From Algoriphagus sanaruensis (GTDB taxonomy: Bacteria; Bacteroidota; Bacteroidia; Cytophagales; Cyclobacteriaceae): a stretch of DNA of 64,000 nucleotides. The notes under the pieces were generated by a model. The model did not search any database and had not been told where the DNA came from. It worked only from the letters and a program-made list of their open reading frames with translations. Below, in pieces: positions 51,866 through 60,739 of the stretch. The position numbers were made by a program, and so were the translations under genes. The stretch spans positions 3,166,501-3,230,500 of the forward strand of contig NZ_CP012836.1 in NCBI RefSeq assembly GCF_001593605.1, in the 5' to 3' direction. The number at the start of each line of letters is the position of its first letter. Within the stretch, counting starts at the first letter, position 1.

Positions 51866-54253
51866 TTATCCTTTCAATTTCCGCCCAAAAAAGCCACTCT
51901 TCTTTTTATCGTCTTCATAATACCCATAGCCATAGCCATAAGTATATCCATAGCCATAAGTAACTTTAGATCCATCTACACCATTAAATACCCCATAGAT
52001 ATTTCGGAGACTTTTGCTAGTCTTCAATCCATTCAATGAATCTACAAAAGTTCTCAAGCTATAATTTTGTCTAAATACAAAAAGGGAAATGTCTACATGA
52101 GGAATAAGATCCAAGGTCTCACTCACCAATCCTACCGGTGGTGTATCAAGGATGATTATTTCGTAAGTATTCTTGAGTTCAGAGATTAAATTTTCGAAGT
52201 TTTTGGTAAACAAAAGTTCGGCAGGATTTGGAGGAGTAGGTCCAGAAACCAAAATGTCAAGATTATCAAAGCCCGATTTTTTAATCACTGATTTCCAATC
52301 TGCTTGACCACTTAAGACAGTGGATAATCCTTCGTCATTTTTGATTTTAAAGTCTTCAAAAATCTTTGGCTTCCTCATATCACAGCCTACTAGAACTGTT
52401 TTCTTTCCAGTTAAGGAATAGACAGAAGCTAGATTCATCGCACAAAAAGTCTTTCCCTCTCCAGAAATGGTAGAAGTCACCAGAATTGTAAGTTGATTTT
52501 CTTTTGGAGTCAGGAACTTGATATTTGCCCGAAGAGACCTGAACCCTTCAGCAATTCCAGATTTCCCTTGTTCGAATACTACCAGATTGGTTTTCTTTTT
52601 ATTGTATAGGATGGTAGAAAGCAATGGTATCTTGAGCTTTTTCTCCAAATAAACGACATCCTCAATTCGAGTACGGGTAAGCTCACGAATCAACACAAAC
52701 AATACGGGAAGCATAAATCCTAAAAATATCCCCAAAGAATAGTTTCTGGTAGGGATAGGACTTACAAGAAACCCTCCACGTGCTGGTTCGATAATTTTGT
52801 TTTCAGCCTTATTTGAAGCTCTGGTGATCGCTGATTCGGCTCTTTTTTCCATCAAAAAGTTGTACAAACTTTCATTTAGGGTGAATTGTCTTTCAAGCCT
52901 AATCAAATTTTGCTCAGTTTCTGGAAGATTTCTGAAAGAGCCTTCGATTTCATTGATCCTTTTTTCAAGGTCTTGAATCAAGAGCGCTGAATTTTTATCT
53001 ACGTTTTTTAAAACTTCCCGAATGGAAGCGTTAAGATCTTTGATCTTATTATTAGTGCTGTTAACCTGAGGCGCTTGTTCCGTAAGAGTTGCCAGCTGTC
53101 TAGACTTTTCTACTTGTAGTTCCAGCAAGTTTGAAATCAAAGAGTTTAGAATGGGATCTTCGATACCAATACCTGAGGGCACTACCAAATCATTGTATTG
53201 TTCTCTTACCAGGTAATCTGCCAAGTTTTTGTAATAAGTACGCTTAAACTCCTCTTGTCTTTTTTGCGCCTCCAATTCTGTCAACTGACCATAGACTTGA
53301 CTACTTTCTGCTTCAAGGTTGTAGGTCTTGTTTCGAGATCGAAAAGATTGAAGTTCATTTTCAAACTGTTGCAAATTATCAGAAACTCCTGCTACCTGAC
53401 TATCAATGAAATTCACCGTATTAGTTGCTATGGAGTTTTTTTCCTCAAGCTCTAAGGCCAAATACGTTTCCATGAGGGTATTCAAGTAGACTTCACCCTT
53501 TTTTACATTCGGCGTATTGATAGCCAATTCCAAAATTGAACCTTCCTTTTGGATCGACTCTACTTGAAGGCTTGATGCATATTGTTGCACCAAGGACTCC
53601 AAATCCCTAAACTTGACTAATATCTCTCCTGATTCTTCAGCGCTGGTGTTTGTAATTTTTATTTTATAATTATTGGTTTGGATCCACTCTCCAAAGGCAT
53701 GATTTTCAGGACCTGGGATTATTTCCAACTTTGCTCTTGAACCATCGGGTAGGTATTTGGAATAATTATCTTCCTCAAAAGTGAAGGTATAACTACTCTT
53801 ATCCTTCCATGAAATCGTCAAAAGGCCGCCTGTAATCTGAGGCTGTGTCCAATCTACTTCAATAAGGATGGGACTCCCCCCATAAATTTCATTATTGATA
53901 AATGTTCCTCTTTTGTAATATTCTACTCCAAAATCAAGTTGACTCAAAGCCTCTCTCGCTATCGGTCTTGACTTGATGATAGTCATCTCATTGACGAGAC
54001 CATTTTTGGCCGTTCCTTCAATGGTCGGAGCCTCGAAAAGAGAGAAACCCTTGTCATTATCTTTAATGTAAAAAAGACCTGAAACCTTGAATTGTGGTAC
54101 AGTCATACGGGTATACACATAGGATCCCGCTAAAAACAAAAAAGTAGAAATCAAAATATATGGCCAAATGGCTATAATTTTTGGAAATACCGATTTGATA
54201 TCAAAAGAGCTCTCTTCAGATAAAAAATCCTGTTCTTCTTGATTAAAACTCAT
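51866..54253 (-). CDS. Wzc-type polysaccharide co-polymerase with tyrosine autokinase domain
   Basis: 795 residues. Wzz domain with membrane helices at ~29-50 and ~508-530, a long coiled-coil periplasmic part, and a C-terminal BY-kinase: Walker A SGEGKTFCAMNLA (~600), Walker A' VLVGCDMRKPK (~625), Walker B IIILDTPPVG (~700). The tail (~760-785) holds eight tyrosines in alternating Y-G pattern, the autophosphorylation cluster. Drives chain-length control and export together with Wza. Tight to wza upstream (2 nt). No Wzb-like phosphatase was found in the window. Confidence 0.93.
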   Translation of the reverse strand: MSFNQEEQDFLSEESSFDIKSVFPKIIAIWPYILISTFLFLAGSYVYTRMTVPQFKVSGLFYIKDNDKGFSLFEAPTIEGTAKNGLVNEMTIIKSRPIAREALSQLDFGVEYYKRGTFINNEIYGGSPILIEVDWTQPQITGGLLTISWKDKSSYTFTFEEDNYSKYLPDGSRAKLEIIPGPENHAFGEWIQTNNYKIKITNTSAEESGEILVKFRDLESLVQQYASSLQVESIQKEGSILELAINTPNVKKGEVYLNTLMETYLALELEEKNSIATNTVNFIDSQVAGVSDNLQQFENELQSFRSRNKTYNLEAESSQVYGQLTELEAQKRQEEFKRTYYKNLADYLVREQYNDLVVPSGIGIEDPILNSLISNLLELQVEKSRQLATLTEQAPQVNSTNNKIKDLNASIREVLKNVDKNSALLIQDLEKRINEIEGSFRNLPETEQNLIRLERQFTLNESLYNFLMEKRAESAITRASNKAENKIIEPARGGFLVSPIPTRNYSLGIFLGFMLPVLFVLIRELTRTRIEDVVYLEKKLKIPLLSTILYNKKKTNLVVFEQGKSGIAEGFRSLRANIKFLTPKENQLTILVTSTISGEGKTFCAMNLASVYSLTGKKTVLVGCDMRKPKIFEDFKIKNDEGLSTVLSGQADWKSVIKKSGFDNLDILVSGPTPPNPAELLFTKNFENLISELKNTYEIIILDTPPVGLVSETLDLIPHVDISLFVFRQNYSLRTFVDSLNGLKTSKSLRNIYGVFNGVDGSKVTYGYGYTYGYGYGYYEDDKKKSGFFGRKLKG

Positions 54254-54255
54254 GA

Positions 54256-55086
54256 TTAGTTATTTCGAATAAATGTAAGTACCAAAGCCAAGGCTGTGAT
54301 AGAGGTAGATATTAGGGTGATTGTCTCGACAAAGGTGTTGCCAGCACCTATAGCTCTTACTTTCATAGGTTCTGCGTAGATCAGATCATTAGGTTTTAAC
54401 CAATAAAATTCTGAATTCAATAAGCTTCTATCCAGGAGGTTAATTTTATGAATTTGACTTCCGTCTGGATATTGTCGAATTAATAATACTTGGTCTCTTT
54501 TCGCCACTCGATTTAGATCCCCTGCGAAAGCAATTGCCTCATAAATGGTAACCCGATTCTGAAGTAAGGTGAATTTCCCAGATCTATTAAATTCTCCCAA
54601 TGCACTGAAACGAATCCCTCCTAGCCTAACTCTGACAAAGTATTCATTTTCATTTACGAATCTCCTGACTTCTTTCTCCACAAGTTCCTTTGCTTGGTCT
54701 GTATTCAGACCGACTAATGAAACCTTTCCGATCAGAGGAAGTTCCACTTCTCCATTTTCATCAATGGTATATCCATTCATGAAAAAAACATCTCCTGCTC
54801 CTTGTCCTCCAGCCATTTGATTCATGCCTTGCTGGGTATTATTCACCGAACCTAGCAATTCGTTCATTTGAGGATCAGTCGTAACAATATTGATTTCTAC
54901 GATATCGTTGATTTGAAGAAGATAATCTTCTTTGAGGTAAGGATACTTTTGACTGGATTCTACCAATGGTCCTGTAGATTCCGCCAATTCTTGCATGTAA
55001 ATCAACTTTTTATTGGGAACACAAGAAAAAAGAAATGCTCCTGAGATTAGGGCAATAATGGATACTTGTTTTAGTCTAAACTTCAT
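54256..55086 (-). CDS. Wza-type polysaccharide export lipoprotein
   Basis: 276 residues from the ATG at 55086, which gives the lipoprotein signal ending LFSC. A longer frame begins at 55149 and overlaps the dehydrogenase stop as TAATG; its extra 21 residues would sit before the signal peptide, so I prefer the inner start. The Poly_export domain spans ~60-150 (YLLQINDIVEIN, GYTIDENGEVELPLIGKVSL) and a SLBB-like domain follows (FSALGEFNRSGKFTLL, TIYEAIAFAGDLNR). A hydrophobic helix lies near the C-terminus. Forms the outer-membrane exit channel. Confidence 0.9.
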   Translation of the reverse strand: MKFRLKQVSIIALISGAFLFSCVPNKKLIYMQELAESTGPLVESSQKYPYLKEDYLLQINDIVEINIVTTDPQMNELLGSVNNTQQGMNQMAGGQGAGDVFFMNGYTIDENGEVELPLIGKVSLVGLNTDQAKELVEKEVRRFVNENEYFVRVRLGGIRFSALGEFNRSGKFTLLQNRVTIYEAIAFAGDLNRVAKRDQVLLIRQYPDGSQIHKINLLDRSLLNSEFYWLKPNDLIYAEPMKVRAIGAGNTFVETITLISTSITALALVLTFIRNN

Positions 55087-55148
55087 ATAACAATCAAATA
55101 CTTTACAATCTGTTAATTGGCCTTTAATTTCAATAAAATTTTTGAGCA

Positions 55149-56453
55149 TTAAAGTCTACCATCTATATTTTCCTTATTCCAAAAACCTTTTACATCATAA
55201 ATAACCCGATCTGCAGATTTCGGAATTTGAATTTTTTGGAATTCTTTATGTGCAACTGCCAAAATAACTGCTGAGTAGTTTCCAATCTCAGGGAGTTGTT
55301 CACCTGTTAGAATATCGACTTGGTATTCATGGTGTACTTCTTTGGCATCTGCCCAAGGATCATAAATATCCACCTCGATATCAAAAGATCTTAATTCTCT
55401 GTAAATATCTATAACTCTTGTATTTCTAACATCTGGACAATCCTCCTTGAAGGTAAATCCTAAAATAAGCACTTTAGAATCAATTACTTTCAGGTCTTTT
55501 CGCATCATCAGTTTTATAACTTCCGTAGCGACATGCTTCCCCATACTGTCATTTAGCCGTCTGCCCGCTAGAATTATTTCCGGATGATAGCCGACTTCTT
55601 GTGCTTTTTGGGCGAGATAAAAAGGATCCACACCTATACAATGTCCACCTACCAATCCTGGTTTGAATTTTAAAAAGTTCCATTTAGTCCCAGCTGCCTC
55701 CAATACCTCATGGGTGTCTATCCCCAGCAAATTGAAAATTTTAGAGAGCTCATTAACAAAAGCAATATTGATGTCTCGTTGAGAGTTTTCGATCACTTTT
55801 GCAGCCTCGGCTACCTTGATGGAGGATGCTTTGTGTGTACCAGCAGTAATTACAGTTCTGTAAAGTTGATCCACATATTCAGCTACCTCAGGTGTACTAC
55901 CTGAAGTTACTTTTAGAATTTTAGAAACAGTATGTTCTTTATCACCTGGATTGATTCGTTCAGGGGAGTAACCTGCAAAAAAATCTACATTGTATTTGAG
56001 ACCAGAAATCTTCTCCAAAACAGGAACACACTCTTCTTCGGTCACGCCTGGATAAACGGTCGATTCATAAATAACCACATCCCCTTTTTTTAGATAGCGT
56101 CCAATATTTTCAGAGGCTTTTAGCATGGGCGTCAATACAGGCCTATTGTGTTTATCAGTAGGTGTTGGAACAGTAACGATGTAGATATGGCAATCTGAGA
56201 GAAACTCACTGTCAAATGTTGGGAATAACCCTTGATCACCCGGGGATTGAGCCGTTGATTTTAATACCTCCTGTAGGTGATGATCCTCTACTTCTAGCGT
56301 TAAATCTTTTCCATTTTTGAGCTCAGAAACCCGCTTTTGATCAATATCAAAACCAATTACAGGGAATTTTCTTGCAAACTCTACAGCCAGGGGTAGACCA
56401 ACATATCCAAGTCCAATGACCGCGATTTTTGATTGCGAAATAGGAGTTAACAT
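55149..56453 (-). CDS. Nucleotide-sugar 6-dehydrogenase (TviB/WbpA-like)
   Basis: 434 residues. NAD-binding GLGYVGLPLAVEFA at the start; catalytic Cys in GGHCIGVDPFYL at ~271; VAEAAKVIENSQRDINIAF; and LGFTFKEDCPDVRNT in the C-terminal domain. Oxidises C6 of UDP-GlcNAc/UDP-GalNAc or similar to the uronate. The PFYL and KVIENSQRDINI details fit the TviB/WbpA group more than UDP-glucose dehydrogenase. The uronate it makes could be the target of the AsnB proteins (inference). Confidence 0.9.
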   Translation of the reverse strand: MLTPISQSKIAVIGLGYVGLPLAVEFARKFPVIGFDIDQKRVSELKNGKDLTLEVEDHHLQEVLKSTAQSPGDQGLFPTFDSEFLSDCHIYIVTVPTPTDKHNRPVLTPMLKASENIGRYLKKGDVVIYESTVYPGVTEEECVPVLEKISGLKYNVDFFAGYSPERINPGDKEHTVSKILKVTSGSTPEVAEYVDQLYRTVITAGTHKASSIKVAEAAKVIENSQRDINIAFVNELSKIFNLLGIDTHEVLEAAGTKWNFLKFKPGLVGGHCIGVDPFYLAQKAQEVGYHPEIILAGRRLNDSMGKHVATEVIKLMMRKDLKVIDSKVLILGFTFKEDCPDVRNTRVIDIYRELRSFDIEVDIYDPWADAKEVHHEYQVDILTGEQLPEIGNYSAVILAVAHKEFQKIQIPKSADRVIYDVKGFWNKENIDGRL

Positions 56454-56648
56454 GATTCTTAATTAAAAATTTTTAATTCTAAAGCTTCGCCCTTTCAGTC
56501 CCAAGAACTTAGCAATTTCCCTTACTTAAATGCTAAGCCGTCTTTTTAAATCTTTACCAGAAACAATTAAAAAGGAAAAGCTCAATAAGAAAAGAAAGGG
56601 GATTAAAATGAGTACCAAAATTACTCGTTTTATTGTTTAGGCAAACAA

Positions 56649-56670
56649 ATCCGTTGAAATTGAAACGGAT
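56649..56670 (-). terminator. Possible terminator after wzi-like gene
   Basis: ATCCGTT / AACGGAT, 7-bp stem, 8-nt loop, followed on the minus strand by TTGTTTG. It lies within 30 nt of the stop of the 56677 gene and before the 56453 start. Moderate strength only. Confidence 0.5.
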
Positions 56671-56676
56671 ATTTGA

Positions 56677-58356
56677 TTAATTTTTAGACAATGCATAAAT
56701 CAAATGAACCTGAGCAAACAAAGCCAAGGATCGCGGAGCATTATCAAAATCCTCACTCGAAAATCTTCCCTCCTGCCATTGATAATTTTGAGATTGGATC
56801 AGTTGAACTTTTGTCCCTATCAAAAAAGAATCAAACTGCTCATCCCATAATAAGCCTAGGCTGTAATCAATCCAAGGTCTTTGATCCGAATTTTGTCCAA
56901 ATGCACGATAGAAAAAGTCTTGATGATTAGCCAGGCGCTCAAGTACTATCCCTCTTTTTTTTATTCCATCAACCATGGAAACTTCCATAGTTTGGACATT
57001 TGATCCAACTCCCTGACCTACTCCTAAAGATTCTCCTCGATTGACGAATCCACGAGCTAAACTATGAGTATGCCAAGTCTGATTTCCAGTCAGTCCAAGA
57101 TATCGGATATATCGATTGACGGATTCCTGCTGATGGGTAACCTCTCCTTTGATTGAAAGAAGCTTCTCCTCCGAAAGAGGAATTAATTTCGAAAAACCCA
57201 TCAAATAAGCTCTGGCATGCTCTGGGTTGAGTAAAAATTCCCTCCAATTAAAATTATGGTCTCTTCTACCAAACTCAGAGTATACTTCAAACTTTCCTTT
57301 GGTCGAAAAAAATCGAAACGAAATAGCCACTTGTTGATCTTGCCCTTTGCTATCGTAAATCACAGTATTTCCATTTTGGAAAAATGTTTCCTTTTGAAAC
57401 ACTTCAAAAATGGGGAACCAATCTTCAAATTTATTCCCTCTCAATCTATTGTATTGTTGGAAAGTCCTGGAAAAGCCGACCGTAAATCCTTTAAGAAAAC
57501 TAGGCTGATAAGCGAGGTGAATTCCATTTAAGTATCTCCAATCTCCATTGAACTTTCTAAAATATCGTTGATTCCAATCCAAATTCTGTGAGGGTGGAAG
57601 CATACTATTTTCCAATCTTCCAAGAATAACCTGACCCTCAAATGTTCCTAAAAAAGTCTTTGCAGGCCTTCTTGTTTCAAGTTTTAAATGAGGAAATCCT
57701 TCCGCGTTGTTGCTAAAAATCAAAGAATTGAATTGTCCAGGACCCCACCAAATATTTTCAGTCGATAGCCCTAATGCGAATGGCCCTACTTCAAGTTTGA
57801 TGGAGGATTGTCCCCACCAAAATCTGGAAATGGGATCAGCTCCAAACCTTTCCGGATGATCTCCATTGTTCCAGTAAAAAAATCTGGCTCTAACAGCGCT
57901 GAGAGGCATTCCTTCGCCAAAACCTTGAAATGATTTATTTTGAGCATAAATAAATTCAGGTTGAAACTGAATTGTCAAAAATTTAGCCCGAGCATAAAAG
58001 CCTGTGCTAAAATACGTCTGGAAACCAACATTTGGCAATAAGCCTCTGTTTCCCCAACCATAAGGCCTTTTTGAATTAAATACACCACTTAGCACCACAG
58101 GAAGTGGTACCAACTCAAATGATTTTTTTGAAATTTCTGGATCTAAAGATATCCCATCCAAAATTTCCTGATCCACCTGAGACCAGCTTATGGGCCTGAG
58201 ATAAAACGAATAAGGAGAGGTTAATTTTCCTAGTAGTTGTTGCCTTCGAATATGCTCCTCCAGTATTGGCATGCCCGCATTCAATTGTTGGGCAAGTAGT
58301 TCGATTGAACCTAGAATCATCCAGCACGCCAGCAAAAGTAACTTCAACCTCCCCAT
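56677..58356 (-). CDS. Wzi-family capsule assembly protein
   Basis: 559 residues from the ATG at 58356; a GTG two codons before is possible. Signal peptide ending LLAQ. The rest is an outer-membrane beta-barrel type sequence with alternating aromatic strands and motifs of capsule assembly protein Wzi (PF14052): PYGWGNRGLLPN, IWWGPGQFNSLIFSNNAEGFPH, TFEGQVILG and GFSRTFQQYNR. In E. coli Wzi binds secreted capsule at the surface; Bacteroidota have longer homologues. It follows the GT2 gene by 9 nt. Confidence 0.86.
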   Translation of the reverse strand: MGRLKLLLLACWMILGSIELLAQQLNAGMPILEEHIRRQQLLGKLTSPYSFYLRPISWSQVDQEILDGISLDPEISKKSFELVPLPVVLSGVFNSKRPYGWGNRGLLPNVGFQTYFSTGFYARAKFLTIQFQPEFIYAQNKSFQGFGEGMPLSAVRARFFYWNNGDHPERFGADPISRFWWGQSSIKLEVGPFALGLSTENIWWGPGQFNSLIFSNNAEGFPHLKLETRRPAKTFLGTFEGQVILGRLENSMLPPSQNLDWNQRYFRKFNGDWRYLNGIHLAYQPSFLKGFTVGFSRTFQQYNRLRGNKFEDWFPIFEVFQKETFFQNGNTVIYDSKGQDQQVAISFRFFSTKGKFEVYSEFGRRDHNFNWREFLLNPEHARAYLMGFSKLIPLSEEKLLSIKGEVTHQQESVNRYIRYLGLTGNQTWHTHSLARGFVNRGESLGVGQGVGSNVQTMEVSMVDGIKKRGIVLERLANHQDFFYRAFGQNSDQRPWIDYSLGLLWDEQFDSFLIGTKVQLIQSQNYQWQEGRFSSEDFDNAPRSLALFAQVHLIYALSKN

Positions 58357-58365
58357 CAACACACC

Positions 58366-59223
58366 TTACTTTCTTCCTGCAGTTTTACCTAAAAAAACCT
58401 GAACTGACTCCATGGCTTCAACCCATCTCAACCTAATCCTAAGATTTGAAAAGATCAATTTCTGCTTGAAAGGAATCTCATTTCTACCCCAAATCTGCTT
58501 CATGTCAGTTGTTCTTATTCTGAACTTCCCAAGCAGTTTGGCTAACACTACTAGCCTAGATTCACTTTTTGGCAACCTTCCTCCAAACCTTATAGCTTTT
58601 GTTTTGAGTTCCTTCCAACTTTCTCTGGCAGGATGATAAATAATTAAATCGGGGGAAAAGGTTATGATAAATCCTTCTCTGATCGCTCGATTGCAAAATT
58701 CAGAATCTCCCCCAGTAAAAAGAGTCGCATTGAACCCGCCAATCTTTTGAAAAACCTGCTTCCGAACCAAAAGATTGGCCGTCACACCGAAATTCTCTTC
58801 CCGAACATAGCGCTCATTCGGAAAAGCAAAGGCTTTATCGAAATCAACAAAACTATTTCCAGCAGGACCGACTACGTCAATTTTACCTGCAAAAAGATCG
58901 AATGTACTTGAATTCAAAAGTTGAATGGCTTGGGCAATCCAAGTTGACGTAGGGCTGCAGTCAGAATCTGTAAAAAGTAGGGCTTGACCTGTAGAAAGCT
59001 CTATTCCCTTATTTCTTGCAGCGTAAGAACCTGGAGAAGACTCCTCGACCAGAATTAATTGAAACGGAGTTTGATTTAAAATTGGTACTTCTTGACTGGG
59101 ATCGTTGTTCACCACAATCACCTGAAAAGAATCAAAATCAGCAGTTTGTTCAGCGAGCAAGTCAAGGCAGGTCTTCAACCTTTTCCAATCTCGAAAAACA
59201 GGAATAATTACAGATATGATCAA
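58366..59223 (-). CDS. GT2 family glycosyltransferase
   Basis: 285 residues from a TTG at 59223 overlapping the previous stop as TTGA. N-terminus IISVIIPVFRDWKRLKTCLD, DxD-type motif in LFTDSDCSPT (~87) and GGFNATLFTGGDSEFCNRA (~165) are typical GT-A features. Inverting transferase for one sugar of the repeat unit. Confidence 0.87.
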   Translation of the reverse strand: MIISVIIPVFRDWKRLKTCLDLLAEQTADFDSFQVIVVNNDPSQEVPILNQTPFQLILVEESSPGSYAARNKGIELSTGQALLFTDSDCSPTSTWIAQAIQLLNSSTFDLFAGKIDVVGPAGNSFVDFDKAFAFPNERYVREENFGVTANLLVRKQVFQKIGGFNATLFTGGDSEFCNRAIREGFIITFSPDLIIYHPARESWKELKTKAIRFGGRLPKSESRLVVLAKLLGKFRIRTTDMKQIWGRNEIPFKQKLIFSNLRIRLRWVEAMESVQVFLGKTAGRK

Positions 59224-59975
59224 GATTCCTTTTTATTCAAATAGGTCTTTAACACACCAAAAAAGGCATAGTGAATGAAATAGTAACTAGCCTGAATCAA
59301 GTTTAAATGCTCAAATTCACGATAGACTCTCCATTGATACTTAGCTGCCTTAAATTTATTTCCTGAGATAGAATCTGTCCTTACTCGATATTTAGCCAAT
59401 GGAATATTAAGTCCATAGGCATAGGGAACCATTTTCAAAAGTTTTAGCCACAATGCAAAATCCTGCCTTCTAGAAATATTTGGCATGTAAACTTTGCCAA
59501 GTTTTTCAGTGTCATACATGGCTGTAAGGCATCCAATCGAACAGGTTTTTAGTAACTCTTGATGAGTCACCTTTTCCGGAACCTCTTGTATTCCGATAAT
59601 TTTTTCAGTTTTAAATTTTCGATATGCCGTAAACGAAAAAGCATAATCATTTTCAATCATGAATTTGAGTTGAGTTTCCAGTTTTTCTGGCTCCCATAAA
59701 TCATCACTATCCAAAAAGGCAATATATCTACCCTCAGCAGCCTCTATTCCTTTATTTCTCGTAATTGCGGCACCTCGATTTTTTGAGTTTTTAAGAAGTC
59801 GAATTCTAGAATCTTGTCTTACATATTTGGCAAGAATGTCCATTCCATTGTCGGAGGATTTATCATCAATCAAAATCAACTCCCAATCCGAAAATGTCTG
59901 CCGAAGTACGGATTGAATTGTATCCTCGATATGAGAAAAGGAATTATGAACAGGGGTAATTATTGATACCAACAT
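59220..59975 (-). CDS. GT2 family glycosyltransferase
   Basis: 251 residues, ATG start in TAATG overlap. MLVSIITPVHNSFSHIEDTI, VLRQTFSDWELILIDDKSSD, AFLDSDDLWEPEKLE (DxD, ~85) and SRRQDFALWLKLL (~165, catalytic base region) follow the standard WcaA-type order. Confidence 0.88.
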   Translation of the reverse strand: MLVSIITPVHNSFSHIEDTIQSVLRQTFSDWELILIDDKSSDNGMDILAKYVRQDSRIRLLKNSKNRGAAITRNKGIEAAEGRYIAFLDSDDLWEPEKLETQLKFMIENDYAFSFTAYRKFKTEKIIGIQEVPEKVTHQELLKTCSIGCLTAMYDTEKLGKVYMPNISRRQDFALWLKLLKMVPYAYGLNIPLAKYRVRTDSISGNKFKAAKYQWRVYREFEHLNLIQASYYFIHYAFFGVLKTYLNKKES

Positions 59976-60739
59976 TAGCGTTTAATACTAGTAAGAAAGC
60001 CTTTCAAACTTTCCTGAAATGCATTAAAAATTGAAATCGATTTGGTGGGTTTTAGCCATTGCTTGATCAAAAACAAAATCCCTAAAATCAATCCTGGAGA
60101 AAATCCGTAAAGTCTTCTCACGATAGCACCTTTACTTCTAAAGTATGCTTGGTCTAGAACCTTTCCTGAGCTTTCCAAAGGATGAATTCCTACTGTAATC
60201 GGCACATACATAACGCTAAGTCCTGCTTTCAGACAATCATTCAAGAAGATAACTTCCTCCCCACTTTTGAATTCAGCTCCCAATCCAAAGTGCTCGTCAA
60301 ACTTGATTTTGGCTTGTTTGATTCGAGCTGGACGGAAAGCAATCTCTACGGAAGAAACTTTGTAAATGCTACTCGAAGTATGTAAAAAAGCTGAATTTCG
60401 GTAAGAACTCTTATAAGGTATTCCCTCTGGGGTTTTGATATTAAAGGTTAGGACATCAGCTTTGGGATAGGCTTCAAACGCTTGAATGACTTTTTGTTCT
60501 AAGTTTTCGACAAATTGAACATCATCATCGGAGATAAGCGCGATCTCTGCAGAAGTTCTTTCTAAAGCTCTATTTCTACTTTTTGAAAGACCTTTTTCTG
60601 CAAAAGTGAAATAACAAAGTTGATCAGAAATAAAATCTTCTTCATTGCTTTGCTGGGCAATCACCAAAACGGGGAAATCAAATTTTTGAAATCGGGATAA
60701 GGGTAAACCTAAAGAAGAAATTAATACCTGAAAAACCAT
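59975..60739 (-). CDS. GT-A (GT2-like) glycosyltransferase
   Basis: 254 residues. The start is shorter than usual (MVFQVLISSLG), but FAEKGLSKSRNRALE and IALISDDDVQF (DDD, ~75) are clear nucleotide-sugar/metal features, and FGLGAEFKSGEEVIFLNDCL (~160) is the acceptor-side motif. A hydrophobic segment lies near the C-terminus. It overlaps the membrane protein gene upstream by 19 nt. Confidence 0.8.
   Translation of the reverse strand: MVFQVLISSLGLPLSRFQKFDFPVLVIAQQSNEEDFISDQLCYFTFAEKGLSKSRNRALERTSAEIALISDDDVQFVENLEQKVIQAFEAYPKADVLTFNIKTPEGIPYKSSYRNSAFLHTSSSIYKVSSVEIAFRPARIKQAKIKFDEHFGLGAEFKSGEEVIFLNDCLKAGLSVMYVPITVGIHPLESSGKVLDQAYFRSKGAIVRRLYGFSPGLILGILFLIKQWLKPTKSISIFNAFQESLKGFLTSIKR

Noticed and set aside
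55087-55149. 21-residue N-terminal extension of the Wza-like protein
   Set aside because: It would precede a complete lipoprotein signal peptide; kept only as an alternative because of the TAATG overlap.
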